Source: an uncultured Desulfocapsa sp. (GTDB lineage Bacteria > Desulfobacterota > Desulfobulbia > Desulfobulbales > Desulfocapsaceae). From it: 64,000 nucleotides of DNA. A program made the position numbers and the translations under genes. This document shows positions 1 to 8,480 of the stretch, one piece after another; positions within the stretch are counted from its first letter, which is position 1, and every line of letters begins with the position of its first letter. The stretch lies in assembly GCA_947311435.1 (NCBI GenBank), contig CAMZKT010000075.1, positions 1 through 64,000 on the forward strand. Reading direction: 5' to 3'. The notes under the pieces are model-generated. The model ran no database searches, was not told where the DNA came from, and saw nothing but the letters and a program-made list of their open reading frames with translations.

Positions 1-91
1 AGGTACGTTGAAATTAAACAAAAAATGTAGCAACGAAGCAGATGAAGAGTTTTTACGACGCCATCATTTGATAGTCCCTAAAACCAGAGAA

Positions 92-126
92 GCCCATTCT
101 CCCCGAGGGGAAGAATGGGCTTTTAA
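92..126. terminator. Intrinsic terminator hairpin
   Basis: The arms AGCCCATTCTCCCC and GGGGAAGAATGGGCT form a long GC-rich stem followed by TTTT on the plus strand. The polarity suits a plus-strand gene ending near the left edge. A frame open from base 1 stops at TAG 28-30 and could be the last codons of that gene, but it is too short to identify. The hairpin may also stop the minus-strand ferredoxin transcript, although no U-run follows it in that direction. Confidence 0.7.
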
Positions 127-146
127 TCAACTGAATTCTGCTTAAA

Positions 147-335
147 TCAGCTTTCAGTTACAGTGATAGCACCTTCGGGACAGACCTCAACACAGGTCTC
201 ACAGCCGATACACTCATCCATTTCAACAGGATCAGCTTTCCCATCAACCATCTCAAACACCTGCGCGGGACATGCACCTACACATTCTTCATCACCGCTA
301 CATTTATCTGTGTCTACAACAACTTCATAAGCCAT
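147..335 (-). CDS. 2[4Fe-4S] ferredoxin
   Basis: This 62-residue low-potential electron carrier has two cysteine clusters. The first is slightly irregular (C12, then CVGAC around residues 18-22) and the second is the classical CIGCETCVEVCP around residues 42-53. Such soluble bacterial ferredoxins shuttle electrons between oxidoreductases in the cytoplasm. The start is ATG at 335, behind a strong AGGAGG on the minus strand (about 345-350). It has its own promoter region and no operon partner in the window. It is a plausible but unproven electron donor or acceptor for the complex I-like system further right. The length is normal for the family. The specific partner cannot be read from sequence. 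Confidence 0.93.
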   Translation of the reverse strand: MAYEVVVDTDKCSGDEECVGACPAQVFEMVDGKADPVEMDECIGCETCVEVCPEGAITVTES

Positions 336-668
336 AATAACCTCCTAGATTAAAAAAAGTGAAAACAGATACAAAATGTATCCGCTTCAGTCTCCATAAG
401 CATTAATGCATTGTGGATGTACTGTTTTATGAGTACAGCAATTAATTCACCACCTGGCGTTTGTCAAGAATAAAGTCCCGGCCAACTCTGGGTTCAAAAC
501 AAACACCACCTCCATTCATGTTAAGGATAATCACTATAAACTGAAAAACCATTGACCGCTGAGACATTCGCTTTATAATGCTGCCTCTGGTGACTTAACC
601 TCTTAAACAATGAGACATTGTACCTCACTTCGAATGCCGCTATGAATCTATTCCAAGCAAGGTGCACT
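336..668. promoter_or_regulatory. Divergent intergenic region with candidate promoter and operator
   Basis: This 333-base gap lies between the ferredoxin (minus) and the small cysteine protein (plus). A perfect -35 hexamer TTGACA lies on the minus strand at 467-462, but no convincing -10 sits at 17 bases. An inverted repeat TGTACT-N8-AGTACA at 418-437 lies between this hexamer and the ferredoxin start and could bind a dimeric regulator. No small gene or RNA is recognisable in the rest. Confidence 0.35.
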
Positions 669-1052
669 ATGTCTAAACCAAAAAACCTCAACGGTGGACC
701 CAAAACCATGGCAAAAAAGAACAAAAACAACAATCTTGTGGCAGAAAAAAATGAAGAAGCCATGATAGAAGGAATCCTGGAAGGCAGTCCTGAAGGAATT
801 GGAGTTGTGATTGTCAGATTGGAATGTGGCTGTAAAAAAATGGCTGCTGTCGCAAAAGATGGCGAACCTGCATCAAAACTTATTATGTATCGTGATCAGG
901 CTGAAAGTATTTGTGACAAATGTAAAAAAGACAATGGAGACTTTATGCGTGTTACTGAAGCATTCATACACTGGAGCAAACCGGAGCCCAGTGATGCAGT
1001 CAAGGAGATAATCAATGCCAAAGTTCTGGGAAGTGCCCCTGTTGTAAACTGA
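669..1052 (+). CDS. Hypothetical Cys-motif protein, 127 aa
   Basis: I do not recognise this family. The protein has a lysine/asparagine-rich N-terminus and then a compact domain with CGC (around residues 70-72) and CDKC (around residues 98-101), which together could bind zinc or another metal. It has no signal peptide and no membrane segment, so it should be cytoplasmic. The ATG at 669 was chosen because AAGG lies about 8 bases upstream. ATG 708 is an alternative start, and a TTG at 618 would extend the protein. It stands alone, with a 330-base gap before it and a 228-base gap after it. It is probably a real gene, because the cysteine motifs sit in a well-formed alpha/beta-like sequence. Confidence 0.65.
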   Translation: MSKPKNLNGGPKTMAKKNKNNNLVAEKNEEAMIEGILEGSPEGIGVVIVRLECGCKKMAAVAKDGEPASKLIMYRDQAESICDKCKKDNGDFMRVTEAFIHWSKPEPSDAVKEIINAKVLGSAPVVN

Positions 1053-1162
1053 TACCGCTCTTTTTCCCTCTGACAGATACGTACCTCATTTGCTCCCCCT
1101 GATAAAAGGATCTTAATGGCAACAGTCGCCTCTTTCAGCCTACTTATAGACAATTTCGCAAC

Positions 1163-1191
1163 TTGCAATTATCAGTGCTAAAGGGTATGAT
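1163..1191 (+). promoter_or_regulatory. Candidate sigma-70 promoter of the coiled-coil/OmpA gene
   Basis: TTGCAA (1163-1168), a 17-base spacer and TATGAT (1186-1191) lie 90 bases before the start at 1281. The -10 is close to consensus and the -35 is moderate. Confidence 0.5.
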
Positions 1192-1280
1192 CTTAGAATT
1201 TTAGATTTTTCTCAAAGAGCAGACCGCATTCATTGTTTTGCACAACAAAATGAACCACCACCCAGCCGAGGAACAGTGTT

Positions 1281-4200
1281 ATGAGTAAAAAGTTTAACAT
1301 TATCTACAGTGGCATAATTGCTTTATTAGTTCTCTTTATGTTCTTATTGTTCTCCATGCAAAAGAGCGCTCAACTCAAAATTGATCTTCAAAATGCTCAT
1401 GAAACACTGGCAAAGAAAGATCAGATCCTGCAAAAAACTATCGCTTCAGCTCAAAGCGACAGAAACAAAACCAAGCTTATTCCAGAACTCACTACTAATA
1501 TTTCAGAACTTGAAAACGAAGTAAAAACATACAAAAAGCAACTGGAACAGCTTGAAACTGTGTACCAACAACAAAAAGACTCCAGCAATGAGAAAACTAT
1601 AGAGTTGAAGGCACTTCAGAGTGACATCAAGGCGCAACAAGAATCTCTTTCAGAGTCTAAACAGTCCAAGAAAAGTTCAGAAGAAAAAACAGGCGAACTC
1701 TCCGCCGGTCTTTCAGTATCAAAAGAATTGCTTGCCAAAAAAGAACTGCAGCTTAACAAGCTCACAACCACACTTGAGGAAAAATCTGCTGCTATTGCCG
1801 CTCTCAATAAGAAACTTGCATCGACCGAAAAATCTCTACACCTTTTAGAATCCGCAAAAGCGACAAACGAAATGAACCTCTCGCTGGTTCTTGACGAATT
1901 ACAGAACAAAAATGCCAAATTCCATTCTGACAAATCTGAGTTAGACCCTACGAACCTGGCGGCTCCCAGTGCAAACAACGAATTAAACCTCAATCTGATC
2001 CTTGACGAACTCATCCAGAGAACCAAACTTGCTAACGAGCTACAGGAACGAATTAAGTTACTTGAATCACAAACTTCCAAACCAGCTGCCGGTCACAAGA
2101 ATCAGCAGACCATTCAAAAAACCAAAAAGCTTTTTCAGGAAGCAAACAGCGACATCTCACTAAACCTTTCCCTGATTCTTGACGAATTACTCAGCAAAAC
2201 CCAACAGGCCGACGAATTACAGGCCAGGATCAAGAGTCTTTCTGGAAATATAGTGCAGGGAACAAACGCTGCGAACAATGCTGTCGTACCAGAAGTTCAG
2301 AGTCTCATGAAACAAATGGACCAAGACACACTCTCTCTTTCTCTGGTCGAACAGAAACTCCTGGAAGCAAACAGCAGGATTCAGAATCTTGAGATAGCTC
2401 AATCTTCTCTACAATCCAAAATAGAAGAACAAAGTACGCGTATCCTTGCTCTTCTTGATGAATTACAAACAAAAGAAAGTCTTCTTTTGGCTGCTCATGA
2501 AGAGCTGCAGCAACAGCACTTGAACAGTCAGACAATCGCTAGCGAACTGGAAAATCTCCGTTTAGAATCAACAGAGGACAAGCAAAAACTTGCTAAATTA
2601 CAGATGACTCTTGACAAGAAAATCAGAGCATTTGAAGAGCAAGTCAAAGCGTCTTCATCCGTTACAACGCCATTACATGAGAAAATTGCATCTCTTGAGG
2701 CCCAACTGAAGAAATTACGCCAAAACAACTCTCTTGTTTCCAGCAAAAAAGACACCCTTGCGCAAGAACTTGTTACTACCAAAACCTCCCTCAAAGAAGC
2801 TCTGGCGCAAGTGACACTGCTCAGCACAGAAGTTCAATCTGCCCAGACTGCACTTCAACAAGTGGAAAACACTCGACTTACACTCACTTCTGAAACAGAG
2901 GGAAAAGAACGTGCCCTTGAACAAGTTCAAACCGAATATGCTGCATTGTCCAACACCTATGCTGATCTTGAAAAAAAACTTGCAGAGCAATCTTCATTAC
3001 ATGCCGAAAAAACTGCTGCCCTTGAACAGCAATTAGTCGATGCTGTTAGCAGCGAAGAAAAACTCGCTGAGGAAAACAAAGCAATTCTTTCTCAAGTTGC
3101 AGACTTGCAAAACGCTAACAATTCACTCACAGAAGAGCTGACGCAAACCAAGATAGCCCTTCAGGAAAAACTCAGCCAACTTGCACAGTTAACAAACGAA
3201 AAAAATGCATTAGCCTTGCAGATAGAAGGATTCACTAAAGAGCAACAGCCAAAAGACAATTCCCTTGAAAACTTCCAGACACAGATAGCACTGCTCAGTA
3301 CTCAAGTCGAGGCTACCAGTGCAGAAAAAAAGCAGGAACAAGAAGCACGTCTTACTTTGGCTGCTGAGCTTGGAACCACCAAAGCTGCTCTTAAGCAAAC
3401 AGAAGAAAAATATTCTTCCCTTAGTGACCAGTTCACCAGGCTTAAAGCTCAAAGACAAGATGCAACAAGTCAAGAGAAAGAAGAAATCTCTTCACTACAG
3501 AATCTATTAAAACAGCAGACTTCATCAATCGAGGAACTGCAAAAGGAGTTCGACGTTAAGCTTCTTGAGACACAGACGTCACTCGACAAAGCCCTGGGGG
3601 AATCCACAGCTTTGAAAGCAGAAGTGGAAAAGCTTATTGCAACCGTCTCAGAAAAAGAAGAAACTATCCAAAATCTTACAAACACAATTTCAGAAACAAA
3701 CAGTGACGAAGCTCAAAAAAACACATTGCTGAATCAGGAAATGACTGAAGCCAAATCAGTTCACGACAAACAACTCATCGAATATGAAGCTCGACTGAAA
3801 GAACAGGAAAACTCCATCCTCGAGCTCACCACAAAGCTTGCGGACAGTGCGGAAAAATTAAGCCAGGCTCAAGCAGGTCTCGATCAAAGAACCGCACAAT
3901 TACAAGAAAAAGAAGCGGCCATTACACAAAAACAACAGGCTATCCTAAGGCTGACTGAAAAAGCAAATATTGCGGAAACGACCAGCAGTCAGAACACTGA
4001 AACACTTCGTACATTTGAAGAAGAAATCAAATCTCTCCAGCAAACTGTCACGGCCTTGACAGAAGAACGGGATCGGCTTCTTCTTGTAAACAGTGATACC
4101 GATGAAGATGGAATCAATGACGCCGATGACACCTGTCCCGGGACGCCAAAAGGTGCGACCGTCAATTCAAATGGTTGTGAAGAAGATACAGACAACGATG

Positions 4201-4688
4201 GTCTTGCTGATCGTCTTGACCTTTGCCCTGACACAATTCCTGGCTCCCAGATTGACAGTGTCGGCTGTAGTGCAGATCAAAAGACTGTTATTCTAAAAGG
4301 AATCACTTTCCAGTTTGGTACTGCTGATCTTACAGAAGATGCTCACTCAGTACTTGATGAAGCCGCAGTAATCCTTCAAGGCAATCCTGATATCTATATG
4401 GAAGTTGCGGGACATACCGACTCAAGCGGAGACAGCGGAAGGAACTTGATTTTGTCCACCAAACGCGCAGAGGCTGTTGTCTCGTACCTTGTCTCAGCAG
4501 GTGTCTCCATTGATCGCCTTCAGGCAAAAGGATATGGTTCGGAGCAGCCTATAGCCGAGAACACAACCAGAGAAGGACGGGCAAAAAACCGACGAGTTGA
4601 GTTAAAAAGAATTGAAAAGACCACACTCCAGGAAAATGTTGAACCACCTCAAGATACAGTAGAAAACCTTAACAAAACTGAGGAGTAA
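1281..4688 (+). CDS. Giant coiled-coil protein with TSP3-like and OmpA C-terminal domains
   Basis: This 1135-residue envelope protein has three parts. An uncleaved N-terminal membrane anchor spans residues 9-26. A very long Glu/Gln/Lys/Ser-rich coiled coil runs over about residues 27-930. The end carries two TSP3-like calcium-binding stretches (DTDEDGIND near residue 938 and DTDNDGLAD near 974) and an OmpA-like peptidoglycan-binding domain (from about 1007, with GHTDSSGD near 1043 and RVELKR at the end). The inferred role is to tether the inner membrane to peptidoglycan or the outer envelope across a large distance. Within the coil, a LxLxLxLDEL motif recurs near residues 198, 236, 294 and 388, which suggests internal duplication. 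The start ATG follows GAGGAA. The gene appears monocistronic, with a promoter at 1163 and a terminator at 4708. Confidence 0.9.
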   Translation: MSKKFNIIYSGIIALLVLFMFLLFSMQKSAQLKIDLQNAHETLAKKDQILQKTIASAQSDRNKTKLIPELTTNISELENEVKTYKKQLEQLETVYQQQKDSSNEKTIELKALQSDIKAQQESLSESKQSKKSSEEKTGELSAGLSVSKELLAKKELQLNKLTTTLEEKSAAIAALNKKLASTEKSLHLLESAKATNEMNLSLVLDELQNKNAKFHSDKSELDPTNLAAPSANNELNLNLILDELIQRTKLANELQERIKLLESQTSKPAAGHKNQQTIQKTKKLFQEANSDISLNLSLILDELLSKTQQADELQARIKSLSGNIVQGTNAANNAVVPEVQSLMKQMDQDTLSLSLVEQKLLEANSRIQNLEIAQSSLQSKIEEQSTRILALLDELQTKESLLLAAHEELQQQHLNSQTIASELENLRLESTEDKQKLAKLQMTLDKKIRAFEEQVKASSSVTTPLHEKIASLEAQLKKLRQNNSLVSSKKDTLAQELVTTKTSLKEALAQVTLLSTEVQSAQTALQQVENTRLTLTSETEGKERALEQVQTEYAALSNTYADLEKKLAEQSSLHAEKTAALEQQLVDAVSSEEKLAEENKAILSQVADLQNANNSLTEELTQTKIALQEKLSQLAQLTNEKNALALQIEGFTKEQQPKDNSLENFQTQIALLSTQVEATSAEKKQEQEARLTLAAELGTTKAALKQTEEKYSSLSDQFTRLKAQRQDATSQEKEEISSLQNLLKQQTSSIEELQKEFDVKLLETQTSLDKALGESTALKAEVEKLIATVSEKEETIQNLTNTISETNSDEAQKNTLLNQEMTEAKSVHDKQLIEYEARLKEQENSILELTTKLADSAEKLSQAQAGLDQRTAQLQEKEAAITQKQQAILRLTEKANIAETTSSQNTETLRTFEEEIKSLQQTVTALTEERDRLLLVNSDTDEDGINDADDTCPGTPKGATVNSNGCEEDTDNDGLADRLDLCPDTIPGSQIDSVGCSADQKTVILKGITFQFGTADLTEDAHSVLDEAAVILQGNPDIYMEVAGHTDSSGDSGRNLILSTKRAEAVVSYLVSAGVSIDRLQAKGYGSEQPIAENTTREGRAKNRRVELKRIEKTTLQENVEPPQDTVENLNKTEE

Positions 4689-4707
4689 ATATAAGGATTG
4701 CATATCC

Positions 4708-4750
4708 AAACAGCCTTCATTTGTACTAATACCGCAGATGAAGGCTGTTT
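4708..4750 (+). terminator. Terminator-like hairpin
   Basis: A perfect 13-bp stem, AAACAGCCTTCAT paired with ATGAAGGCTGTTT, has a 17-base loop and ends in TTT. It lies 20 bases after the stop of the coiled-coil/OmpA gene. The U-run is short. Confidence 0.6.
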
Positions 4751-4798
4751 GCCAAACGCCCACCATTAGAATCCTTCTGATCTGGAAAAATCATTATA

Positions 4799-4869
4799 TT
4801 GTATGTCACTGTCTGGATCTGCCTTATATATCTTCTTTTGGTATGCACCTCATGTATAGTGACATACAA
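4799..4869. promoter_or_regulatory. Perfect 12-bp inverted repeat upstream of the PEP-synthase-like gene
   Basis: TTGTATGTCACT at 4799-4810 is matched by its exact reverse complement AGTGACATACAA at 4858-4869, with 47 bases between. The pair sits 83 bases before the start at 4952. It could be two operator half-sites for a looping regulator or the stem of a leader RNA. The regulator is unknown. Confidence 0.45.
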
Positions 4870-4951
4870 ACGGACGAAAATTAACGAAGATAATTGCTAT
4901 TGAGTAGTTACATTGACTCTCCCCTCAACTTGACTTCCAAACTGCCATGCA

Positions 4952-7417
4952 ATGACAAACCTGTTTAAATACTGGACATATAGAGTCTTCGCTCCCGGTG
5001 CCATCTTGCAAAGTACCTATAAGGCATTCCAGGAACTCCTGGCATGCGACGGACGATGCCATGAATTGATGGCCGAATTGGAAGAGCTCTATTATCAAGG
5101 GAAAAAAGAAGATTTTTGTAAAATCTCTCGTATGTATGCTGCCCTTGCTGAAAATGTTAAGGGCATGGTGACAAGCCTTGACAGGATGTCTCCTGGCAGC
5201 TACGTAGACCTTCAAGCCTATTTCCGTAAATTTGATTTCTATTCTCGTTTCTTTCTGGCTCCTCCAACCCTTTCTTTTGGTAAGCCCTTTGTTCTGACCC
5301 TATCTGACCCTGCAATGACAACAGCTCTTGCAGGGTCTAAGACCACAACCCTAGTCAAACTTTCCCGGGAATTGAATCTCACCATTCCTGAAGGGTTTGT
5401 CATTACAACTAACTGCTTTTCCTATCTTCTTGAGTACAACAATCTTCGTCCTGTTATTAACGAATTACTCGCCTCAACCAATATTCAACAGCCAAATGAA
5501 CTCAACAGGATATCGACGAAACTAAGAAAAATCATCGAGAATTCGGACATTCCCCGGGATATTGAGATAGCTGTCCTAAAGGCAGGGGCCACCATCGCCA
5601 AAAGCTGCGCCCCCAATCAACTTTTTGCTATTCGTAGCAGTGCACTCAACGAAGATGAGCACTGTTCTTTCGCTGGTCAATATGACACTTTTTTAAACAT
5701 TTCTATACATGAGCTGATGAAACACTACCTGAAGGTAGTAAGCAGTAAATATAGCCCCGAAGCGCTTGCATACCGCATCAACTCAGGCCTGAGCGACGAA
5801 GAAACCCCAATGGCTGTCATGGTTGTAACCATGATCGATCCTATCGCCGCAGGTGTTATATACACAGCAGATCCTTCCGGCATAAGAGAAGACTCTCTAT
5901 TTATTCACGCCACTGGGGGACTTGGAGATGGTGTTGTCAGCGGAACGGTTAACCCCGATGTGTTTACAATTTCAAGAACCAATGTTGGCCAGAAGAATTG
6001 TCGGCCTTGCAAAGGTGATCTCCTTTCAAGATCACAACTCAATCTACTAAAGAGTACTGCACTAAAGATAGAATCACATTTCAATGAAGCTCAGGACATC
6101 GAATGGGCCATTGACCAAAAAGGCACACTGATATTTCTTCAGTGTAGAGCCTTACGAATATATAAGAAAAAAATATCCTCTGTAGGTGGCAATACCCACA
6201 ATCTTCCCCCTCCCCTTTTTACTGCAGGTGTTATGGCAGCGTCGGGCATCTGTTCCGGGAATGCCTGGTGCCCGGATGGTGAATCTTTTGAAACAATGAT
6301 TCCAAATGGCGCAATTCTCATAATAGACGAACCGCTACCAAGTTATGTGAAGATGCTGAGTCAGGTGAGCGGAGTCATTGCCAGAAGTGGCCACAGCAGC
6401 GGTCATTTTGCCACCGTTTGCCGAGAATTTGGGATCCCTCTTCTCTTAGGAGTCGGAGATTCCATCCAACTTATCGCTCATGGGCAGGCCATAACCCTGT
6501 CGGCAAATGACACTGCCGCATACTCTGGTATTGTGCCCAATATCCCCCAGAAGACACCTGGATATATATGCCACAACCACCTGCCATTTTACAAAAAATT
6601 ACGATCCATTCTGGACTTTGTTACTCCTTTGAAATTAGTGGATCCCAATTCACAGAATTTTTCTCCAGAATCCTGTAGATCTTTCCACGATATTATCCGA
6701 TTTTCTCATGAAAAAGCTGTCCAGGCAATGTTTTCAATTGGTGAGCGTTGTAGTGGTATAAAAGGCAAAAAAAAGAAACTACAAGATTCACTCCCCTTTG
6801 ATGTATACCTTGTTGATGTGGATGGAGGTCTAGAAAAGAGTTCCACAGACATTGACACTATCCCCGTAACGGCAATATGTTCAACACCTTTTTTAGCATT
6901 ATGGCGGGGTTTAAATCACCCGGATATAACCTGGGAAAATCACAACTACTACAACTGGAAAAACTATGATCAGCTCGCCATGAGTGATGCCTTTGTTTTT
7001 CAATCAAAATCAGAATCTGCCAGCTACGCAGTACTTGGTAAGCATTATTTAAATATGAATATCCGTTTTGGCTATCACTTTACCGTCCTCGATACCCTTT
7101 GCGAACCTCATTCGACCAGCACTAATTATTTAAATATGCGTTTTGCCGGTGGTGGTGGTGAGTATGCAGGACGTGAGTTACGACTCACCTACCTCACAAA
7201 AATTCTCACTCGCCTGAACTTTAAAGTCAGTTGTAAAGGTGACCTTCTCGATGCAAAAATCAGTGGGGGGCCGGCATCTGTTCTTGAAGGACGTATAGAA
7301 ACACTTGGAAAATTACTGGGGCTGAGCAAACAGATGGATATACGTCTTAAAAATGCTGAAATGGTGAATCAGTTTGTGGACTCCTTTTTCATCGAAAATA
7401 ATTCGTCAACGAGTTGA
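4952..7417 (+). CDS. PEP synthase-like phosphotransferase lacking the C-terminal barrel
   Basis: After about 120 residues of unrecognised helical sequence comes a PPDK/PEP-synthase N-terminal ATP-binding domain (about residues 125-400). It includes GSKTTTLVKLSRE and FAIRSSALNEDEHCSFAGQ. Next is a phosphohistidine swivel domain with the PEP-utiliser signature GHSSGHFATVCREFGIP near residues 478-494, where the second His is the expected phospho-acceptor. The last 280 residues do not look like the PEP-binding TIM barrel. A true PEP synthase needs that barrel, so the phosphoryl acceptor is probably something else. Residue spacing otherwise looks intact, so it may be an active dikinase-like enzyme. 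The next gene is a phosphatase and then an NtrC regulator, suggesting a signalling role. No strong Shine-Dalgarno precedes the ATG. Confidence 0.8.
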   Translation: MTNLFKYWTYRVFAPGAILQSTYKAFQELLACDGRCHELMAELEELYYQGKKEDFCKISRMYAALAENVKGMVTSLDRMSPGSYVDLQAYFRKFDFYSRFFLAPPTLSFGKPFVLTLSDPAMTTALAGSKTTTLVKLSRELNLTIPEGFVITTNCFSYLLEYNNLRPVINELLASTNIQQPNELNRISTKLRKIIENSDIPRDIEIAVLKAGATIAKSCAPNQLFAIRSSALNEDEHCSFAGQYDTFLNISIHELMKHYLKVVSSKYSPEALAYRINSGLSDEETPMAVMVVTMIDPIAAGVIYTADPSGIREDSLFIHATGGLGDGVVSGTVNPDVFTISRTNVGQKNCRPCKGDLLSRSQLNLLKSTALKIESHFNEAQDIEWAIDQKGTLIFLQCRALRIYKKKISSVGGNTHNLPPPLFTAGVMAASGICSGNAWCPDGESFETMIPNGAILIIDEPLPSYVKMLSQVSGVIARSGHSSGHFATVCREFGIPLLLGVGDSIQLIAHGQAITLSANDTAAYSGIVPNIPQKTPGYICHNHLPFYKKLRSILDFVTPLKLVDPNSQNFSPESCRSFHDIIRFSHEKAVQAMFSIGERCSGIKGKKKKLQDSLPFDVYLVDVDGGLEKSSTDIDTIPVTAICSTPFLALWRGLNHPDITWENHNYYNWKNYDQLAMSDAFVFQSKSESASYAVLGKHYLNMNIRFGYHFTVLDTLCEPHSTSTNYLNMRFAGGGGEYAGRELRLTYLTKILTRLNFKVSCKGDLLDAKISGGPASVLEGRIETLGKLLGLSKQMDIRLKNAEMVNQFVDSFFIENNSSTS

Positions 7418-7431
7418 TACAACTGAATAAC

Positions 7432-7470
7432 GTAACTGTGAGAGGAGACTGCTCCCCGTAAGCAGTTATC
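7432..7470. repeat. REP-like TAACT palindrome
   Basis: GTAACTG at 7433-7439 and CAGTTATC at 7463-7470 bound a short palindromic stretch. Read on the minus strand from 7470 it begins GATAACTGCTTACGGGGAGC, which resembles copies at 30258-30411, 37691-37716 and 51006-51075. Confidence 0.4.
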
Positions 7471-7499
7471 ATTTGATTTTATTTAACACCCAACACACT

Positions 7500-8480
7500 A
7501 TGTCTTATGAACTCACCTGGATCACGTCCCAGCTTGCAGTAGGCCATGCTCCCATGTCTTATGAGGAATTGGATTCTATAAAAGAACAGGGTATACGCAC
7601 CATTGTCAACCTCTGTGCAGAGTTCAGCGACCTTCATGAAATCGAAGAACAGGCAGGTTTTGAGGTCTACTACCTCCCCATACACGATGAATGCACACCT
7701 GAAATGGAGGATATGGAGAAAGCACTTCAATGGTTTGACGAAGCAATGTATCTCAACAAAAAGATATTGGTTCATTGCCGGCATGGAATTGGACGAACAG
7801 GTACTTTTGTTTCAGCCTATTTACTTCGTCGCGGCCTGGGACTGAAACTTGCCGAACGGACATTAAAACCAACACGAGCCACCCCCTCAAACTACAACCA
7901 GTGGAGATTATTAAAAAGATACTCAAAGCAACAAGGTAAATTGACACTTCGTGAGGCTTCAATCCATGATACCAACACCATTAATCTCAGCCCATTTTTT
8001 CGTGAATACGAGGCAATCACGAACGCTCATACAATCCATGAAAACGCAGGGTGTCCTGAATCTTTAGTTAATGGAAAATGTTGCCATGAATATTTTGAGT
8101 TGACCCTTGTAGAATCCGTTTACGTAAGCCACCATATGAACATCTTGCTCAGCAACAATAGACGTGAAGACTTAATCAGCAGTGCTGCTAATCGTTCTAA
8201 CCATCACGCCAAAAATCAGACTAATTTTGTTTGTCCACTTTTATGCGACAAGCACTGTCAAATCTTTTCCAAAAGACCAATTCACTGCCGAAGACTTACT
8301 AACGGCGTAAGAAAATCTTTTATCAATTCGACACTCGACAAACTCTCAAAAGATATCTTTTTCTCATTGACAAACTCCTTTCCTCCGGAGGATTCTTCCT
8401 ATTTTTCTATCCTTGACACCATCACCGGACGTTTTGTCCAGTACTATTTTCAATCCATGCTTCAGGTTTCTAACAAATAA
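7500..8480 (+). CDS. Dual-specificity/tyrosine phosphatase with Cys-rich C-terminal domain
   Basis: The 326-residue protein begins with a compact protein phosphatase domain. The P-loop HCRHGIGRTG lies around residues 91-100, with the nucleophile Cys near 92, and an upstream HDE acid loop near 61 supplies the likely general acid. The C-terminal 150 residues carry clustered cysteines (CPESLVNGKCC near 184-194 and CPLLCDKHC...HC near 246-264). These resemble YkgJ-type zinc or Fe-S chelating modules. Cytoplasmic; its substrate is unknown, and the phospho-His/phospho-protein chemistry of the preceding PEP-synthase-like enzyme is an obvious candidate partner. I chose ATG 7500 over TTG 7473, although neither has a good Shine-Dalgarno. 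Its stop codon abuts the ATG of the next gene, so the two are translationally linked. Confidence 0.85.
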   Translation: MSYELTWITSQLAVGHAPMSYEELDSIKEQGIRTIVNLCAEFSDLHEIEEQAGFEVYYLPIHDECTPEMEDMEKALQWFDEAMYLNKKILVHCRHGIGRTGTFVSAYLLRRGLGLKLAERTLKPTRATPSNYNQWRLLKRYSKQQGKLTLREASIHDTNTINLSPFFREYEAITNAHTIHENAGCPESLVNGKCCHEYFELTLVESVYVSHHMNILLSNNRREDLISSAANRSNHHAKNQTNFVCPLLCDKHCQIFSKRPIHCRRLTNGVRKSFINSTLDKLSKDIFFSLTNSFPPEDSSYFSILDTITGRFVQYYFQSMLQVSNK

